The position numbers were made by a program, and so were the translations under genes. From Paenibacillus amylolyticus (lineage in GTDB: Bacteria; Bacillota; Bacilli; Paenibacillales; Paenibacillaceae), in the NCBI RefSeq assembly GCF_001570725.1, contig NZ_BCNV01000005.1:124001-188000 (forward strand): a stretch of DNA of 64,000 nucleotides. Reading direction: 5' to 3'. How positions within the stretch are numbered: the stretch's first letter is position 1; every line of letters begins with the position of its first letter. Below, in pieces: positions 1 through 8,621 of the stretch. The notes beneath the pieces are model-generated. The model was not told where the DNA came from and made no database searches. It saw only the letters and a list, made by a program, of their open reading frames with translations.

Positions 1-2
1 TT

Positions 3-308
3 TCGGATGGTCGTATCATGAGAAAACATCTGCTTCCGCATATCGCAGGCCATGTGCTCGTGTTAGCCAGTCTTGATCTGGGCAAAATCATCCTGCTCAT
101 CTCTTCGTTGTCCTACATCGGCCTTGGCGCACAACCGCCAACACCTGAATGGGGTGCGATGCTGAATGACTCTCGGCCTTACTTCCAGTCCCGGCCAGAG
201 CTGATGATCTATCCGGGCCTTGCCATTGTCTCTGTAGTCCTGCTTGCCAACATGCTGGGTGACTATCTAAGAGACCGGTTTGACGTAAAGAAGGAGGTGC
301 AGCCATGA
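3..308 (+). CDS. ABC transporter permease, DppC/OppC/NikC type (C-terminal part)
   Basis: The reading frame is already open at the window edge, so only the last 101 codons are seen and the start lies upstream. The product is an inner-membrane permease subunit of a peptide- or nickel-type ABC importer. The visible part has the end of the EAA loop region (IMRKHLLPHIAG), two hydrophobic segments and the PPTPEWG motif followed by the last helix and a short positive tail (LRDRFD), all typical of the second permease of the Dpp/Opp/Nik family. Its stop overlaps the next start in an ATGA, which indicates one operon with translational coupling. The substrate cannot be told from this fragment. Confidence 0.9.
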   Translation, partial: SDGRIMRKHLLPHIAGHVLVLASLDLGKIILLISSLSYIGLGAQPPTPEWGAMLNDSRPYFQSRPELMIYPGLAIVSVVLLANMLGDYLRDRFDVKKEVQP

Positions 309-1105
309 TTCTCTCTATTGAGGAACTAAGCATCTCCAGTCGGGATCGTACGATTGTAGATCAAGTCTCGCTGGCTGTTCGTGAAGGTGAATTCATGGCA
401 TTGGTTGGACAGAGCGGTAGTGGCAAAAGCTTGCTCTCGCAAGCCATTGGTCGTCTGCTGCCGCCCAACCTGCATGCGTCGGGGCGAGTCATGTTCGAAG
501 GCAGCAACCTGCTCGAACGGAAACCAAAGGAGATGCGCGCCCTGCGGGGAAGCAGCATCTCGTATATTTTTCAAGACTATCAGGGAGCGTTTACGCCATT
601 TCGCAGTATTGGTGGGCACTTTGATGAATACCAGAAGGTACATGGGGAAAAGTCTTCTGCCCTCCGCAAGAAACGGGCGGAGGAAGCGCTGGAATCGGTT
701 GGCCTTGGTGCTGAATTGCTGCGCCGCTACCCGTTCCAGTTGAGCGGTGGACAGCTTCAGCGGGCATCAATTGCTACATCGCTGATGTTGTCTCCTCGTC
801 TGCTGATCGCTGACGAAGCAACAACGGCACTGGATAGTGTGTCCGGGCATCGCGTGTTGGAACTGCTGGCACGCAAACAAGCGGAGACGGGCTGTGCGAT
901 TCTGTTTATCACACACGATTGGCGTCATGTACGCCGCTATGCCAGCCGTTTGGCTGTCATGAAGGAAGGGCAGATCGTCGAATCTGGCGGAAAGCATCGC
1001 ATCCTCGATCATCCTCAGCATGAATATACACGCCAGTTGATTGATGCGGCTCCCGTCCTGAGTCGCTCGCTGAAGTCGGGATTGAAGGAGGCAGGAACCG
1101 AATGA
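305..1105 (+). CDS. Peptide/nickel-type ABC transporter ATP-binding protein (DppD/NikD type)
   Basis: This 266-residue cytoplasmic ATPase would power import through the permease encoded just upstream. Visible motifs are Walker A (GQSGSGKS, about residues 36-43), a Q-loop (FQDYQGAF), the signature LSGGQLQR, Walker B (LLIADEATTALD) and the H-loop (ITHDWRHV). The length is short for DppD/OppD, which are usually about 320 residues, because the C-terminal oligopeptide-binding extension is reduced; NikD-type proteins are this size. It overlaps both neighbours by ATGA. A nickel or other metallophore role is possible but is inference. Confidence 0.93.
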   Translation: MILSIEELSISSRDRTIVDQVSLAVREGEFMALVGQSGSGKSLLSQAIGRLLPPNLHASGRVMFEGSNLLERKPKEMRALRGSSISYIFQDYQGAFTPFRSIGGHFDEYQKVHGEKSSALRKKRAEEALESVGLGAELLRRYPFQLSGGQLQRASIATSLMLSPRLLIADEATTALDSVSGHRVLELLARKQAETGCAILFITHDWRHVRRYASRLAVMKEGQIVESGGKHRILDHPQHEYTRQLIDAAPVLSRSLKSGLKEAGTE

Positions 1106-2073
1106 AGACAACTGCAAATGATGAACGTCGTGGACTCATGCAGTCCGAAGAAGAATCTGGTGTGCGAAGCCACCATTTTGCAAAAGACGTAAACCATGTA
1201 GACATAGATAATGCAGTCATAACGACTACAGATAGAGATCTTGCGGATACAGATACGGATATAAATACCGTCGGTTCAGACAATGCTTCATCTTCCAATA
1301 TCCTCAGCAATCCTGTGCTTCACGTGGAACATCTCAGTCGAACGTATGCAGGTGCAGACCGGCCGGCTGTGAATGATATTTCCTTCATCCTGAATCGCGG
1401 CGAGTGTCTTGGCCTGGTTGGCGAGAGCGGGTGCGGCAAGAGTACGCTCGCCCGCTGTCTGCTGCGGATTGAAGATGCAGATACAGGCTCGATTACACTG
1501 GGCGGACAGGATATCGCACGGCTGAGCGGCCGACGGTTACGACCTCATCGCCGGAAGATTCAGATTGTTTTCCAGAACCCGATGGCTGCACTGAATCCAA
1601 AGCTCAAGATTGCCGATTCGCTAATCGATCCGTACGAACAGCTTGGACGGAATGCCGAGTTGTCCCACTTTACCTATACATCGAAGGAGGCTTACGTTCA
1701 AAAGTTGCTTGAAGCTGTTGAGCTTCCAAGCGATTTAGCTGGACGTTACCCCCATGAGCTAAGTGGTGGACAGCGTCAGCGGGTAACGATCGCACGTGCC
1801 ATTGGTATTGAGCCTGACGTTGTCGTTCTGGATGAACCGACGGCCAGTCTGGACGTGATCTCGCAAGGTGCCGTTTTGCAGTTGCTCACCGATCTGCGGA
1901 CATCGCTTGGTCTGTCATACGTGTTCATCTCGCATGATCTGGCTGCGGTACATCGCATGAGCCAGCGTATCATCGTCATGCGTGAAGGTCAGATCGTTGA
2001 TCGATTTGGCGCGGATGCGTTGTTCGCTGAAGAACGCCATTCGTATACAAAAGAACTGATTTCGATCTTCTGA
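1102..2073 (+). CDS. Peptide/nickel-type ABC transporter ATP-binding protein (DppF/NikE type) with acidic N-terminal extension
   Basis: This is the second ATPase of the importer, 323 residues. Walker A (GESGCGKST), the signature LSGGQRQR and Walker B (VVVLDEPTASLD) are intact. The ABC domain proper begins only near residue 72 (VLHVEHLSRTYAG). Before it lies a low-complexity stretch rich in Asp, Asn, Ser and Thr (residues about 15-68) that family members normally lack. The ATGA overlap with the preceding gene fixes the annotated ATG as the natural start, so the extension is probably translated. A hairpin terminator follows, making this the last gene of the operon. Confidence 0.92.
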   Translation: MKTTANDERRGLMQSEEESGVRSHHFAKDVNHVDIDNAVITTTDRDLADTDTDINTVGSDNASSSNILSNPVLHVEHLSRTYAGADRPAVNDISFILNRGECLGLVGESGCGKSTLARCLLRIEDADTGSITLGGQDIARLSGRRLRPHRRKIQIVFQNPMAALNPKLKIADSLIDPYEQLGRNAELSHFTYTSKEAYVQKLLEAVELPSDLAGRYPHELSGGQRQRVTIARAIGIEPDVVVLDEPTASLDVISQGAVLQLLTDLRTSLGLSYVFISHDLAAVHRMSQRIIVMREGQIVDRFGADALFAEERHSYTKELISIF

Positions 2074-2116
2074 GTACTCCCGGAAACGCCGGGGGTGGGA
2101 ATCGTTAATTTTATAT

Positions 2117-2154
2117 AAAAAGCCGCCTTACGAAGTGATTCGAAAGCGGCTTTT
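2117..2154 (+). terminator. Rho-independent terminator of the ABC operon
   Basis: AAAAGCCGC and GCGGCTTTT form the stem around a loop of about 20 nt, with the T-run being part of the 3' arm. It lies 43 nt after the stop of the second ATPase gene. Confidence 0.8.
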
Positions 2155-2452
2155 AGTGCATCCATTTGATCACCCAAGTCCCACTAAAACCGAGCACCTT
2201 TCTTTGTTTTGAACAAATATATCTTTCAGGCCTATAACCGGGCTAACGTTCCGATGTAAACTAGCGTATACTGATGGAATAGCAAATATCTTGAAATTGC
2301 ATATTTAAATTGCTCTATATTATTGATACACTAGATCAAGGTTATATTCATTCAGAGAAGGTGCGATCCCGTTCAAGAATGGGCTTGCTGCAAATGCCAA
2401 ATCGATAACGCTTACATCCTTTTGGCAAATATAGGATATAAGGACGGTAGAC
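2155..2452. other. Intergenic region upstream of mqo
   Basis: No coding sequence is supported here. It holds a weak promoter candidate (TTGATA at 2323-2328, 16-nt spacer, TATTCA at 2345-2350). It also holds an inverted repeat TGCCAAA (2395-2401) / TTTGGCA (2421-2427) that encloses a cre-like site. Confidence 0.5.
2403..2416 (+). promoter_or_regulatory. Candidate cre (CcpA) site in the mqo leader
   Basis: CGATAACGCTTACA matches the Bacillus cre consensus TGWAARCGYTWNCA at 12 of 14 positions. It sits 36-50 nt before the start codon, downstream of the likely promoter, where CcpA would act as a roadblock. Glucose repression of malate oxidation is therefore plausible but unproven. Confidence 0.4.
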
Positions 2453-3958
2453 ATGAGCCAGGGACAAACGAGTACAGATGTTATCTTGATTGGTGCCGGA
2501 ATTATGAGTGCAACTTTGGGAACTTTGCTAAAAGAATTGGCACCAGACTGGAATATTAAGGTTTTTGAAAAGCTCGCCACTGCAGGAGAGGAAAGCTCCA
2601 ACGAATGGAATAATGCCGGAACCGGGCATGCTGCATTGTGCGAACTTAACTATACCGTTGAACGACCAGACGGAACCGTAGATATTAGCAAAGCGATTAA
2701 AGTGAATGAACAATTTCAGATCTCAAAGCAATTTTGGTCCTATCTCGTCAATAGCCGTCTGATTCGCAATCCGCGGGACTTCATTATGCCGATTCCTCAT
2801 TTGAGTTATGTGCACGGAGAGAGTAATGTCCAGTTTTTGAAAAGACGCTATGACTCCTTATCGAATCACCCGCTGTTCGCAGGCATGGAATTCTCGGATG
2901 ACAAGAAAGAGCTGACGAAATGGATGCCGCTGATGATGAAAGATCGCACAAGTAATGAACCTGTTGCAGCGACCAAGATTGACTCCGGTACGGACGTTAA
3001 CTTTGGTGCTTTAACGCGTATGCTGATCAAACATTTGAAGGAACAACACGTGGGTATCCACTACGAACATAGCGTGAAGAATATGAAACGTACCAGCGAT
3101 GGACAATGGGAATTATCCGTGAAAAATCTGAAGAGTGGTGCAGTCGAACGGCATAAGGCGAAATTCGTCTTTATCGGCGCGGGCGGCGGAAGTTTGCATC
3201 TGCTCCAGAAGACGGGCATTCCGGAAGGTAAACATATCGGCGGATTCCCGGTCAGTGGCATCTTTATGGTGTGCAAAAATCAAAAAGTCGTGGAACAGCA
3301 TCACGCCAAAGTATATGGCAAGGCTTCAGTAGGAGCTCCGCCGATGTCCGTTCCGCATCTGGATACCCGTTTTATCGACAATAAGAAGTCACTGCTATTC
3401 GGTCCGTTTGCCGGGTTCTCGCCGAAGTTCCTGAAGACGGGTTCCAATGCCGACTTAATTACGTCGGTTAAGATGCATAATCTGCTTACGATGCTCGCGG
3501 CAGGTGTCAAAGAAATTTCTTTGACCAAATATCTGATCCAACAACTGATGTTATCCAAAGAACAACGCATGGCTGAATTGCGTGACTTTGTTCCGGGTGC
3601 GAAGAGCGAGGATTGGGACATGGTTCTGGCGGGGCAGCGTGTGCAGGTGATCAAGGATACCGTCCAAGGTGGCAAGGGTACTCTCCAATTTGGTACGGAA
3701 GTGGTCACGTCTGCAGATGGAACGATTGCGGCTTTGCTAGGTGCATCACCGGGTGCATCCACCGCAGTTCAGGTCATGCTTGAGATTCTTCAGCGTTGCT
3801 TCCCGCAGCATATGGAGGCATGGGAGCCGAAGATTAAGGAAATGATTCCTTCCTATGGCATATCACTTGTGGAGAACCTGGATCTTCTCAAAGAGGTTCA
3901 TTCTTCAACAGCCAAGGCGCTGGGGTTATCGGATGAAAAACATGTCCTGCACGTATAA
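2453..3958 (+). CDS. mqo: Malate:quinone oxidoreductase
   Basis: This 501-residue peripheral membrane FAD enzyme oxidises L-malate to oxaloacetate and passes electrons to quinone, bypassing the NAD-dependent malate dehydrogenase of the TCA cycle. It is recognised by the N-terminal FAD-binding motif ([14 protein letters not shown], residues about 10-23), the family-specific [21 protein letters not shown] block (split here from residue 48 on), [15 protein letters not shown], and the C-terminal [16 protein letters not shown] motif. The length is normal for Mqo. It appears to be a single-gene unit, with terminators on both sides. A cre-like element precedes it. Confidence 0.97.
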   Translation: MSQGQTSTDVILIGAGIMSATLGTLLKELAPDWNIKVFEKLATAGEESSNEWNNAGTGHAALCELNYTVERPDGTVDISKAIKVNEQFQISKQFWSYLVNSRLIRNPRDFIMPIPHLSYVHGESNVQFLKRRYDSLSNHPLFAGMEFSDDKKELTKWMPLMMKDRTSNEPVAATKIDSGTDVNFGALTRMLIKHLKEQHVGIHYEHSVKNMKRTSDGQWELSVKNLKSGAVERHKAKFVFIGAGGGSLHLLQKTGIPEGKHIGGFPVSGIFMVCKNQKVVEQHHAKVYGKASVGAPPMSVPHLDTRFIDNKKSLLFGPFAGFSPKFLKTGSNADLITSVKMHNLLTMLAAGVKEISLTKYLIQQLMLSKEQRMAELRDFVPGAKSEDWDMVLAGQRVQVIKDTVQGGKGTLQFGTEVVTSADGTIAALLGASPGASTAVQVMLEILQRCFPQHMEAWEPKIKEMIPSYGISLVENLDLLKEVHSSTAKALGLSDEKHVLHV

Positions 3959-3998
3959 CGATTAATCTAATCGTGTTAAATAAGAATCAGGCCAAAGA

Positions 3999-4041
3999 AG
4001 AGAGCTAAGCCGGGATGAATCCCGTGCTTAGCTCTCTTTTG
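3999..4041 (+). terminator. Terminator of mqo
   Basis: AGAGAGCTAAGC and GCTTAGCTCTCT form a perfect 12-bp stem with CGGG/CCCG inside, followed by TTTT. It lies between two convergent genes. On the minus strand the T-run is poor, so it mainly serves mqo. Confidence 0.85.
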
Positions 4042-4063
4042 GTTTATTTAACGATCTTATCAC

Positions 4064-7000
4064 TCAGACTCCTGTGCTGCGGTCCAAAGGGATGACAAAG
4101 GAAACCTTCGTACCTTGGCCCGGCGAGCTGACGATGCTTAAGCCCTGTCCATACATCTGAGTCAACCGGCGATGCGTATTGGTTAATCCAATGCCTCCGG
4201 TTCCGCCGGGTCCTTTCTTGGGCCATGCCAATGCCCGTTCGATCTGCTCAGGTTGCATCCCCACACCGTTATCCTCGATCTCGATCAAGGTACCCGTTGT
4301 TTGGTTGATAATCCGGATATGCACGGTTCCACCCTCAACTTTGCTGAGAATACCATGTCGAACGGCATTCTCAATGAGTGGTTGAATGGTGAGTGGCGGC
4401 AAGGATAGATCAAGATCATCGGGGATATCCCAGTTGACGTTCAACCGATGCATGAATCGTTCTTTCTCAATGTAGAGATAGGCTCGTGAAAGATCCAACT
4501 CATGAGTGACCTCCACCATCTTCTCCGAATTGACGAAGTGAAAGCTGGTCTGAAGATACTCAATAAAAGCATCGCCCAGTTTCTGCATTCGCTCTGTGTC
4601 CATTTCACTAAGAACCATGATTGAATTGAGCGTGTTAAAAAGAAAATGGGGCTGAATCTGTGCTTGTAGGTAAGCAGCTTCCATGCGCAGCCGCTCATCG
4701 ATGGATTGTTTCAGCACAATTAATGATCCAATGCGATGTCTTAACTCAACGGCATCAACGGGTTTGGTGACGTAGTCCGTAGCACCAGCCATGAATCCAG
4801 CGTACACATCGGCTGGTTCGTTACGGGCCGTCAACAACAGGATGGGAAGCTCTGATACCGAATAACGCTTGCGTACGTTTTCTGTCAGTTCATAGCCCGA
4901 CATATGAGGCATCATCACATCGGCAATCAGTAAATCCCACGGCTCCGTATCCAGCAACTCAAGTGCTTCAAGTGCCGAGGTCGCAGGTTGAATATGGTAC
5001 GGTTCATTTGCAAGCATGGAGATCAGTACTCGCAGGTTTACAGGATCATCATCGACGGCAAGAATACGGGCGGCAGTCTTATCATGAGATCCGGTCTGGT
5101 GCTGAGGTTCTGCAATCGCAATTTCCTCGAAGCTGTGAGCATCCCATCGCTGCTCCGTCTGATCCGATAGCGATGCGGTGTCTTCCCGTGGAAGCGAGAT
5201 CTGGAAGGTCGATCCTTGCCCAGGTACGGATTGCACGGTGAGTTGGCCGCCATGGAGTTCGGTGAGCTGCCTGCTGATATTGAGACCGAGGCCGATTCCT
5301 CCGCTTAAACGGGCCTCTGGGGTCCCTTGTTCATACGCCTCGAATATTCGCTGCTGTATCTCCTCACTCATACCAACACCTGTATCGGAAACCTGAATCA
5401 AGACGTGCTCTCCATGTTCCCGAACAGACACGGTAATGGTACCCTCATCGGTAAATTTGAGCGCATTATGCAACAGGTTGTAGAGTACCTGAACAAGTCT
5501 TCTCTCATCGGCCTGAATCAGCGGCAGTGAATCTGGAATATCCACCTTCATCTGGATCGGCCTACCTTCTGCCATGAATCGGAACATACCGATCACACCT
5601 GGAATAACAGATGCAAGAGATAAAGGCTTCTTCTGAAGCGTAATCCGTTTTTCCTTCAGGCGAATCACATCAAGCAGGTCATCAACCAGTTGGGACATGC
5701 TTCTGCCGATGGTAACTAACAGTTTCATGTCTTCTGCCTGCTGGCCACCTGATGTACGCCGTTCACGAACCGCGATGCTCTCGGCAATATTGATGATGCC
5801 ATGTAGCGGTGTACGCAGCTCATGAGCCGTATTCACAAGAAACTGATCCTTCTGGCGGTCCTCCTCTTTGAGCTGTTCGTACAACTTCTCGATTTCACTT
5901 GAATTGCGGAAGTATTTCCTGAACCAATAGGCGGAGAAGCCAAATATGGCCGCGATCACATCAATCGGATAATAGACATTGGTAATTTCGTTATGCGAGT
6001 TCACAATTCCCCACAGTACGCTGGATAAGCTGCTGGTTGCTGCAAAGAGCAAAAAGCTTGCGTCGCTTCGCTTCTCGGCTGCCATTCGGAAGAACAGGTA
6101 CACAGACCAGCCGATGGCAAACAGATAAAGGAAATCAGAAATCCCAATTTCAAGTGCATGGTAGATCAGGGTCACGGGTGCCATTAGCAAAAATACACAG
6201 TAGATTCCAAGCACGCTGGCATAGATACGGAATAGTTTACGACCTTGTAGACTATGGGAGAAGCTTCTAGCCATCTGTAAAAGAAAGAATGCGAACAATG
6301 GATAGGACAACGCTTTGGCCTTAACGATCCAAGTGAAGTTGAGTGGAATCCAACTCAATAACAGACTGTCATGGTCGGAGGCGACCGTTAGGGCAGCTAC
6401 CAGTGTTAGCATCGAGAACGTCAGCAGAGCTCGTTCCTTCTGGATAAACAGAAACATGACAAAAGCATATAGACTGTGCAAGAGCAGTATGGCGAACGTA
6501 ATCTTTTGCAAATCGATGGACAGTCCTCGTTCACTTCCAATGGCTTCTGGAGAACCAAAATAGAGAGAGCGCGTGATTCCACCGCTATAAGGGTCGTCAA
6601 AATTGGCTGTCTGTACCAAAAGATTGAGTTCGGTGGAACCGTCAAGTGCATAAGAAGTCGTAAATGCAGTCCTTTCTGGTTGATAGGCTTCGGCATGGGT
6701 GGCAGGTTGACCGAACTCGGCAACAATGGTCCCGTTCATCTCGATGATCGATGATGTTTGGATTTTCTGGGCCCAGAGAGAGACTTCCTCCACAGATGGA
6801 TCTAAAAGTATACGAAGACGGTACGTTCCATATCCGAACGACGATGAGGAATGGGGTAATGCATTACGCCAGTCACCGGGAACTTGAATATGTGTGGATG
6901 AGTTATCCACTATCTGTACGTCACGATTAGAGATGAACGCCTGGGGGGAAAATTCCCATTCTCCATCCAGGGATATGGGTGAAGTGTTGGCGAGGTCCCA

Positions 7001-7153
7001 CCCTCGAAGGTCTAACAGGCCATTAGCGGGTTCAGGATGTTTGGGTATAGTGAAAGACTCGGACCATATCCAGCGAAAACCAAGTAAAATAGTCAGGAAT
7101 AAAATCGACAGCACTACATATCGGGGTATCTTTTTATAGGTTATTGGTTTCAT
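4064..7153 (-). CDS. Giant hybrid sensor histidine kinase: 7TMR-DISM, HisKA-HATPase, receiver, LytS-type kinase module
   Basis: About 1,029 residues. It is a membrane sensor with one N-terminal helix, an extracellular beta-sandwich region of the 7TMR-DISM class (residues about 60-205) and about seven hydrophobic segments (215-425). Then come HisKA (HELRTPLHG, His444), HATPase (NLLHNALKF; GGIGLGLNIS), a receiver (phosphoacceptor Asp745 in LIADVMMP) and a second kinase module of the LytS/YehU type (AQIQPHFLFNTLNS, His836; PLIENAVRHG; GGIGLTNTHRR). So one chain carries two ATPase modules and one receiver. The frame is open to 7270, but I place the start at 7153 because the N-terminus then matches the paralogue at 22621-25758; an ATG at 7195 with a close GGAGG is an alternative. 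It is divergent from the response regulator at 7331, its probable partner. Confidence 0.92.
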   Translation of the reverse strand: MKPITYKKIPRYVVLSILFLTILLGFRWIWSESFTIPKHPEPANGLLDLRGWDLANTSPISLDGEWEFSPQAFISNRDVQIVDNSSTHIQVPGDWRNALPHSSSSFGYGTYRLRILLDPSVEEVSLWAQKIQTSSIIEMNGTIVAEFGQPATHAEAYQPERTAFTTSYALDGSTELNLLVQTANFDDPYSGGITRSLYFGSPEAIGSERGLSIDLQKITFAILLLHSLYAFVMFLFIQKERALLTFSMLTLVAALTVASDHDSLLLSWIPLNFTWIVKAKALSYPLFAFFLLQMARSFSHSLQGRKLFRIYASVLGIYCVFLLMAPVTLIYHALEIGISDFLYLFAIGWSVYLFFRMAAEKRSDASFLLFAATSSLSSVLWGIVNSHNEITNVYYPIDVIAAIFGFSAYWFRKYFRNSSEIEKLYEQLKEEDRQKDQFLVNTAHELRTPLHGIINIAESIAVRERRTSGGQQAEDMKLLVTIGRSMSQLVDDLLDVIRLKEKRITLQKKPLSLASVIPGVIGMFRFMAEGRPIQMKVDIPDSLPLIQADERRLVQVLYNLLHNALKFTDEGTITVSVREHGEHVLIQVSDTGVGMSEEIQQRIFEAYEQGTPEARLSGGIGLGLNISRQLTELHGGQLTVQSVPGQGSTFQISLPREDTASLSDQTEQRWDAHSFEEIAIAEPQHQTGSHDKTAARILAVDDDPVNLRVLISMLANEPYHIQPATSALEALELLDTEPWDLLIADVMMPHMSGYELTENVRKRYSVSELPILLLTARNEPADVYAGFMAGATDYVTKPVDAVELRHRIGSLIVLKQSIDERLRMEAAYLQAQIQPHFLFNTLNSIMVLSEMDTERMQKLGDAFIEYLQTSFHFVNSEKMVEVTHELDLSRAYLYIEKERFMHRLNVNWDIPDDLDLSLPPLTIQPLIENAVRHGILSKVEGGTVHIRIINQTTGTLIEIEDNGVGMQPEQIERALAWPKKGPGGTGGIGLTNTHRRLTQMYGQGLSIVSSPGQGTKVSFVIPLDRSTGV

Positions 7154-7330
7154 GGCAGACTTTAGTTTTCGACAGTTTACTTCAAATTCCTGCATGCCCT
7201 CCGCCAATGGTGAACATATTTTTAAATACCGGAACATAGATTCTATATTCAAATGATAGCGGTCCCACACAAGGATTTATGGTAAAATTATAGATTAAAG
7301 GGTGATCAGTGAGCCAGAGGAGTTGTGCAT
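7154..7330. promoter_or_regulatory. Divergent promoter region of a two-component pair
   Basis: This AT-rich gap separates the kinase and regulator starts. An extended -10 (TGGTAAAAT, 7280-7288) points toward the regulator gene. I cannot assign the kinase promoter. Confidence 0.4.
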
Positions 7331-8467
7331 ATGAGAGTGATTTTGGTAGATGATGAATATCTCGCTCTGAGCAGGTTAAACAAACTGTTGCTAGAGAGAG
7401 AGGATTGCGAAGTTATCGGCTCTTTTCTGACGGCACAGGAAGCCATAGATCAGATCGAAATTCATCTGCCGGAAATCGTCTTCATGGACGTTCAGATGCC
7501 GGGGATGAACGGGATCGAGGCAACCGAACGTATCCATGAGGTTTCTCCTGGAACAGAAGTTATTTTCACAACCGCATATAACGAACATGCACTGACCGCC
7601 TATGGGCTTGAAGTGCTCGACTATATTATGAAGCCTGTAACACGTGACCGTTTGGAAAAAACGATGAAAATGTATCAACGCCGAACAGTGCCGGCAAATC
7701 TGAATGTAGCAGAAGGGCCGTCCATGATTATCCGCTGTCTGGGAATGCTCCAGGTCCAACTGCATCCAAATGAGCCACCAAAACATATGAAGTTCAGAAC
7801 AACCAAAATCAGAGAGTTATTCGCATATTTACTTCATCATCGGAACAAACCGATTAAGCGGGATACGCTACTTGAACTGTTGTGGCCAGAGTTGGATGAG
7901 CGGAGAGGTATATCCAATCTGCATAGTGGCATCCATCGCTTACGCAGCATGATGAATGAATTCATGGGCGAGGATAAGATGGTCATTCGCTATCAGCAGT
8001 TTGGTTATCTATTGGAAACGGGTGAATTCAGGATCGACTCGGAAGAATGGGAGAGTCGTCTTAACCGATTGTCTCTATTATCCTCCTCTACAGTAGCTGA
8101 GCATCGGCAGACCTCGGATCAATATGAAGGCAAGTATTATGGAGAGGACGATTACGTATGGGCTGAGTTAGAGCGTCAGCGCTTGCATGCATTATGGCGT
8201 AATCATGCCATGCAACTCGCACAATATTACATCGAAGTGGGACAGAATGCAGAAGCACTCACGCTATATCACCGAGTGCAGCAATTCGAGCCATCATTGG
8301 AGCAAGTCGGACTGGCGTTAATGAAGATCTATGATCGATTAGGCAATAAAGATCCCGTGATCGCTCAATATAACCAGTTGGTTACTGCGTTAGAGCAAGA
8401 GGCGGGCATACGTCCTGCCTTGGAAGTTGAATTGTGGTACCAGCAATGGAAACAATCGAATATCTAA
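7331..8467 (+). CDS. Response regulator with receiver, OmpR-like winged helix and BTAD domain
   Basis: 378 residues. The CheY-like receiver comes first (acidic pocket VDDE near residues 6-9, phosphoacceptor Asp53 in FMDVQMPG, conserved Lys in YIMKPV). A winged-helix region (about 140-215) and a tetratricopeptide-like bacterial transcriptional activation domain (BTAD, about 225-375; YVWAELERQRLHALW) follow. Winged helix plus BTAD is the DNA-binding arrangement of SARP regulators, here under receiver control. I chose the ATG at 7331 because AGAGGAG lies 8 nt before it; the in-frame GTG at 7325 is too close to that site. Its likely kinase partner is the divergent gene. The next gene's promoter carries an 11-bp tandem repeat that suits this type of DNA-binding domain. 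Confidence 0.9.
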   Translation: MRVILVDDEYLALSRLNKLLLEREDCEVIGSFLTAQEAIDQIEIHLPEIVFMDVQMPGMNGIEATERIHEVSPGTEVIFTTAYNEHALTAYGLEVLDYIMKPVTRDRLEKTMKMYQRRTVPANLNVAEGPSMIIRCLGMLQVQLHPNEPPKHMKFRTTKIRELFAYLLHHRNKPIKRDTLLELLWPELDERRGISNLHSGIHRLRSMMNEFMGEDKMVIRYQQFGYLLETGEFRIDSEEWESRLNRLSLLSSSTVAEHRQTSDQYEGKYYGEDDYVWAELERQRLHALWRNHAMQLAQYYIEVGQNAEALTLYHRVQQFEPSLEQVGLALMKIYDRLGNKDPVIAQYNQLVTALEQEAGIRPALEVELWYQQWKQSNI

Positions 8468-8477
8468 TTGAAAATAC

Positions 8478-8512
8478 ACAGCCTTGCAGCTTCAGTTGCA
8501 AGGCTGTTTTTT
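8478..8512 (+). terminator. Terminator of the response regulator gene
   Basis: The stem ACAGCCTTGCA / TGCAAGGCTGT with a short loop is followed by TTTTTT. Confidence 0.9.
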
Positions 8513-8533
8513 GTTGTATTTGTTAGCGAAAAG

Positions 8534-8570
8534 GTTTGGTAAGAGTTTGGTAAGAGGCTATGTGTAGAAT
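8534..8570 (+). promoter_or_regulatory. 11-bp tandem repeat operator plus -10 box in front of the SLH protein gene
   Basis: GTTTGGTAAGA occurs twice head to tail, without gap or mismatch (8534-8544, 8545-8555), in place of a recognisable -35 box. A -10 box TAGAAT (8565-8570) begins 9 nt after the second copy. SARP-type regulators are known to bind direct repeats with 11-bp periodicity that end about 8 bp before the -10. The adjacent regulator has the SARP-like winged helix plus BTAD, so it is the obvious candidate to bind here; that link is inference. Confidence 0.65.
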
Positions 8571-8621
8571 AAGCACGATGAGGGTCGACAATACGCGAAA
8601 TGTAAAAGAGGGAGGATAAGT

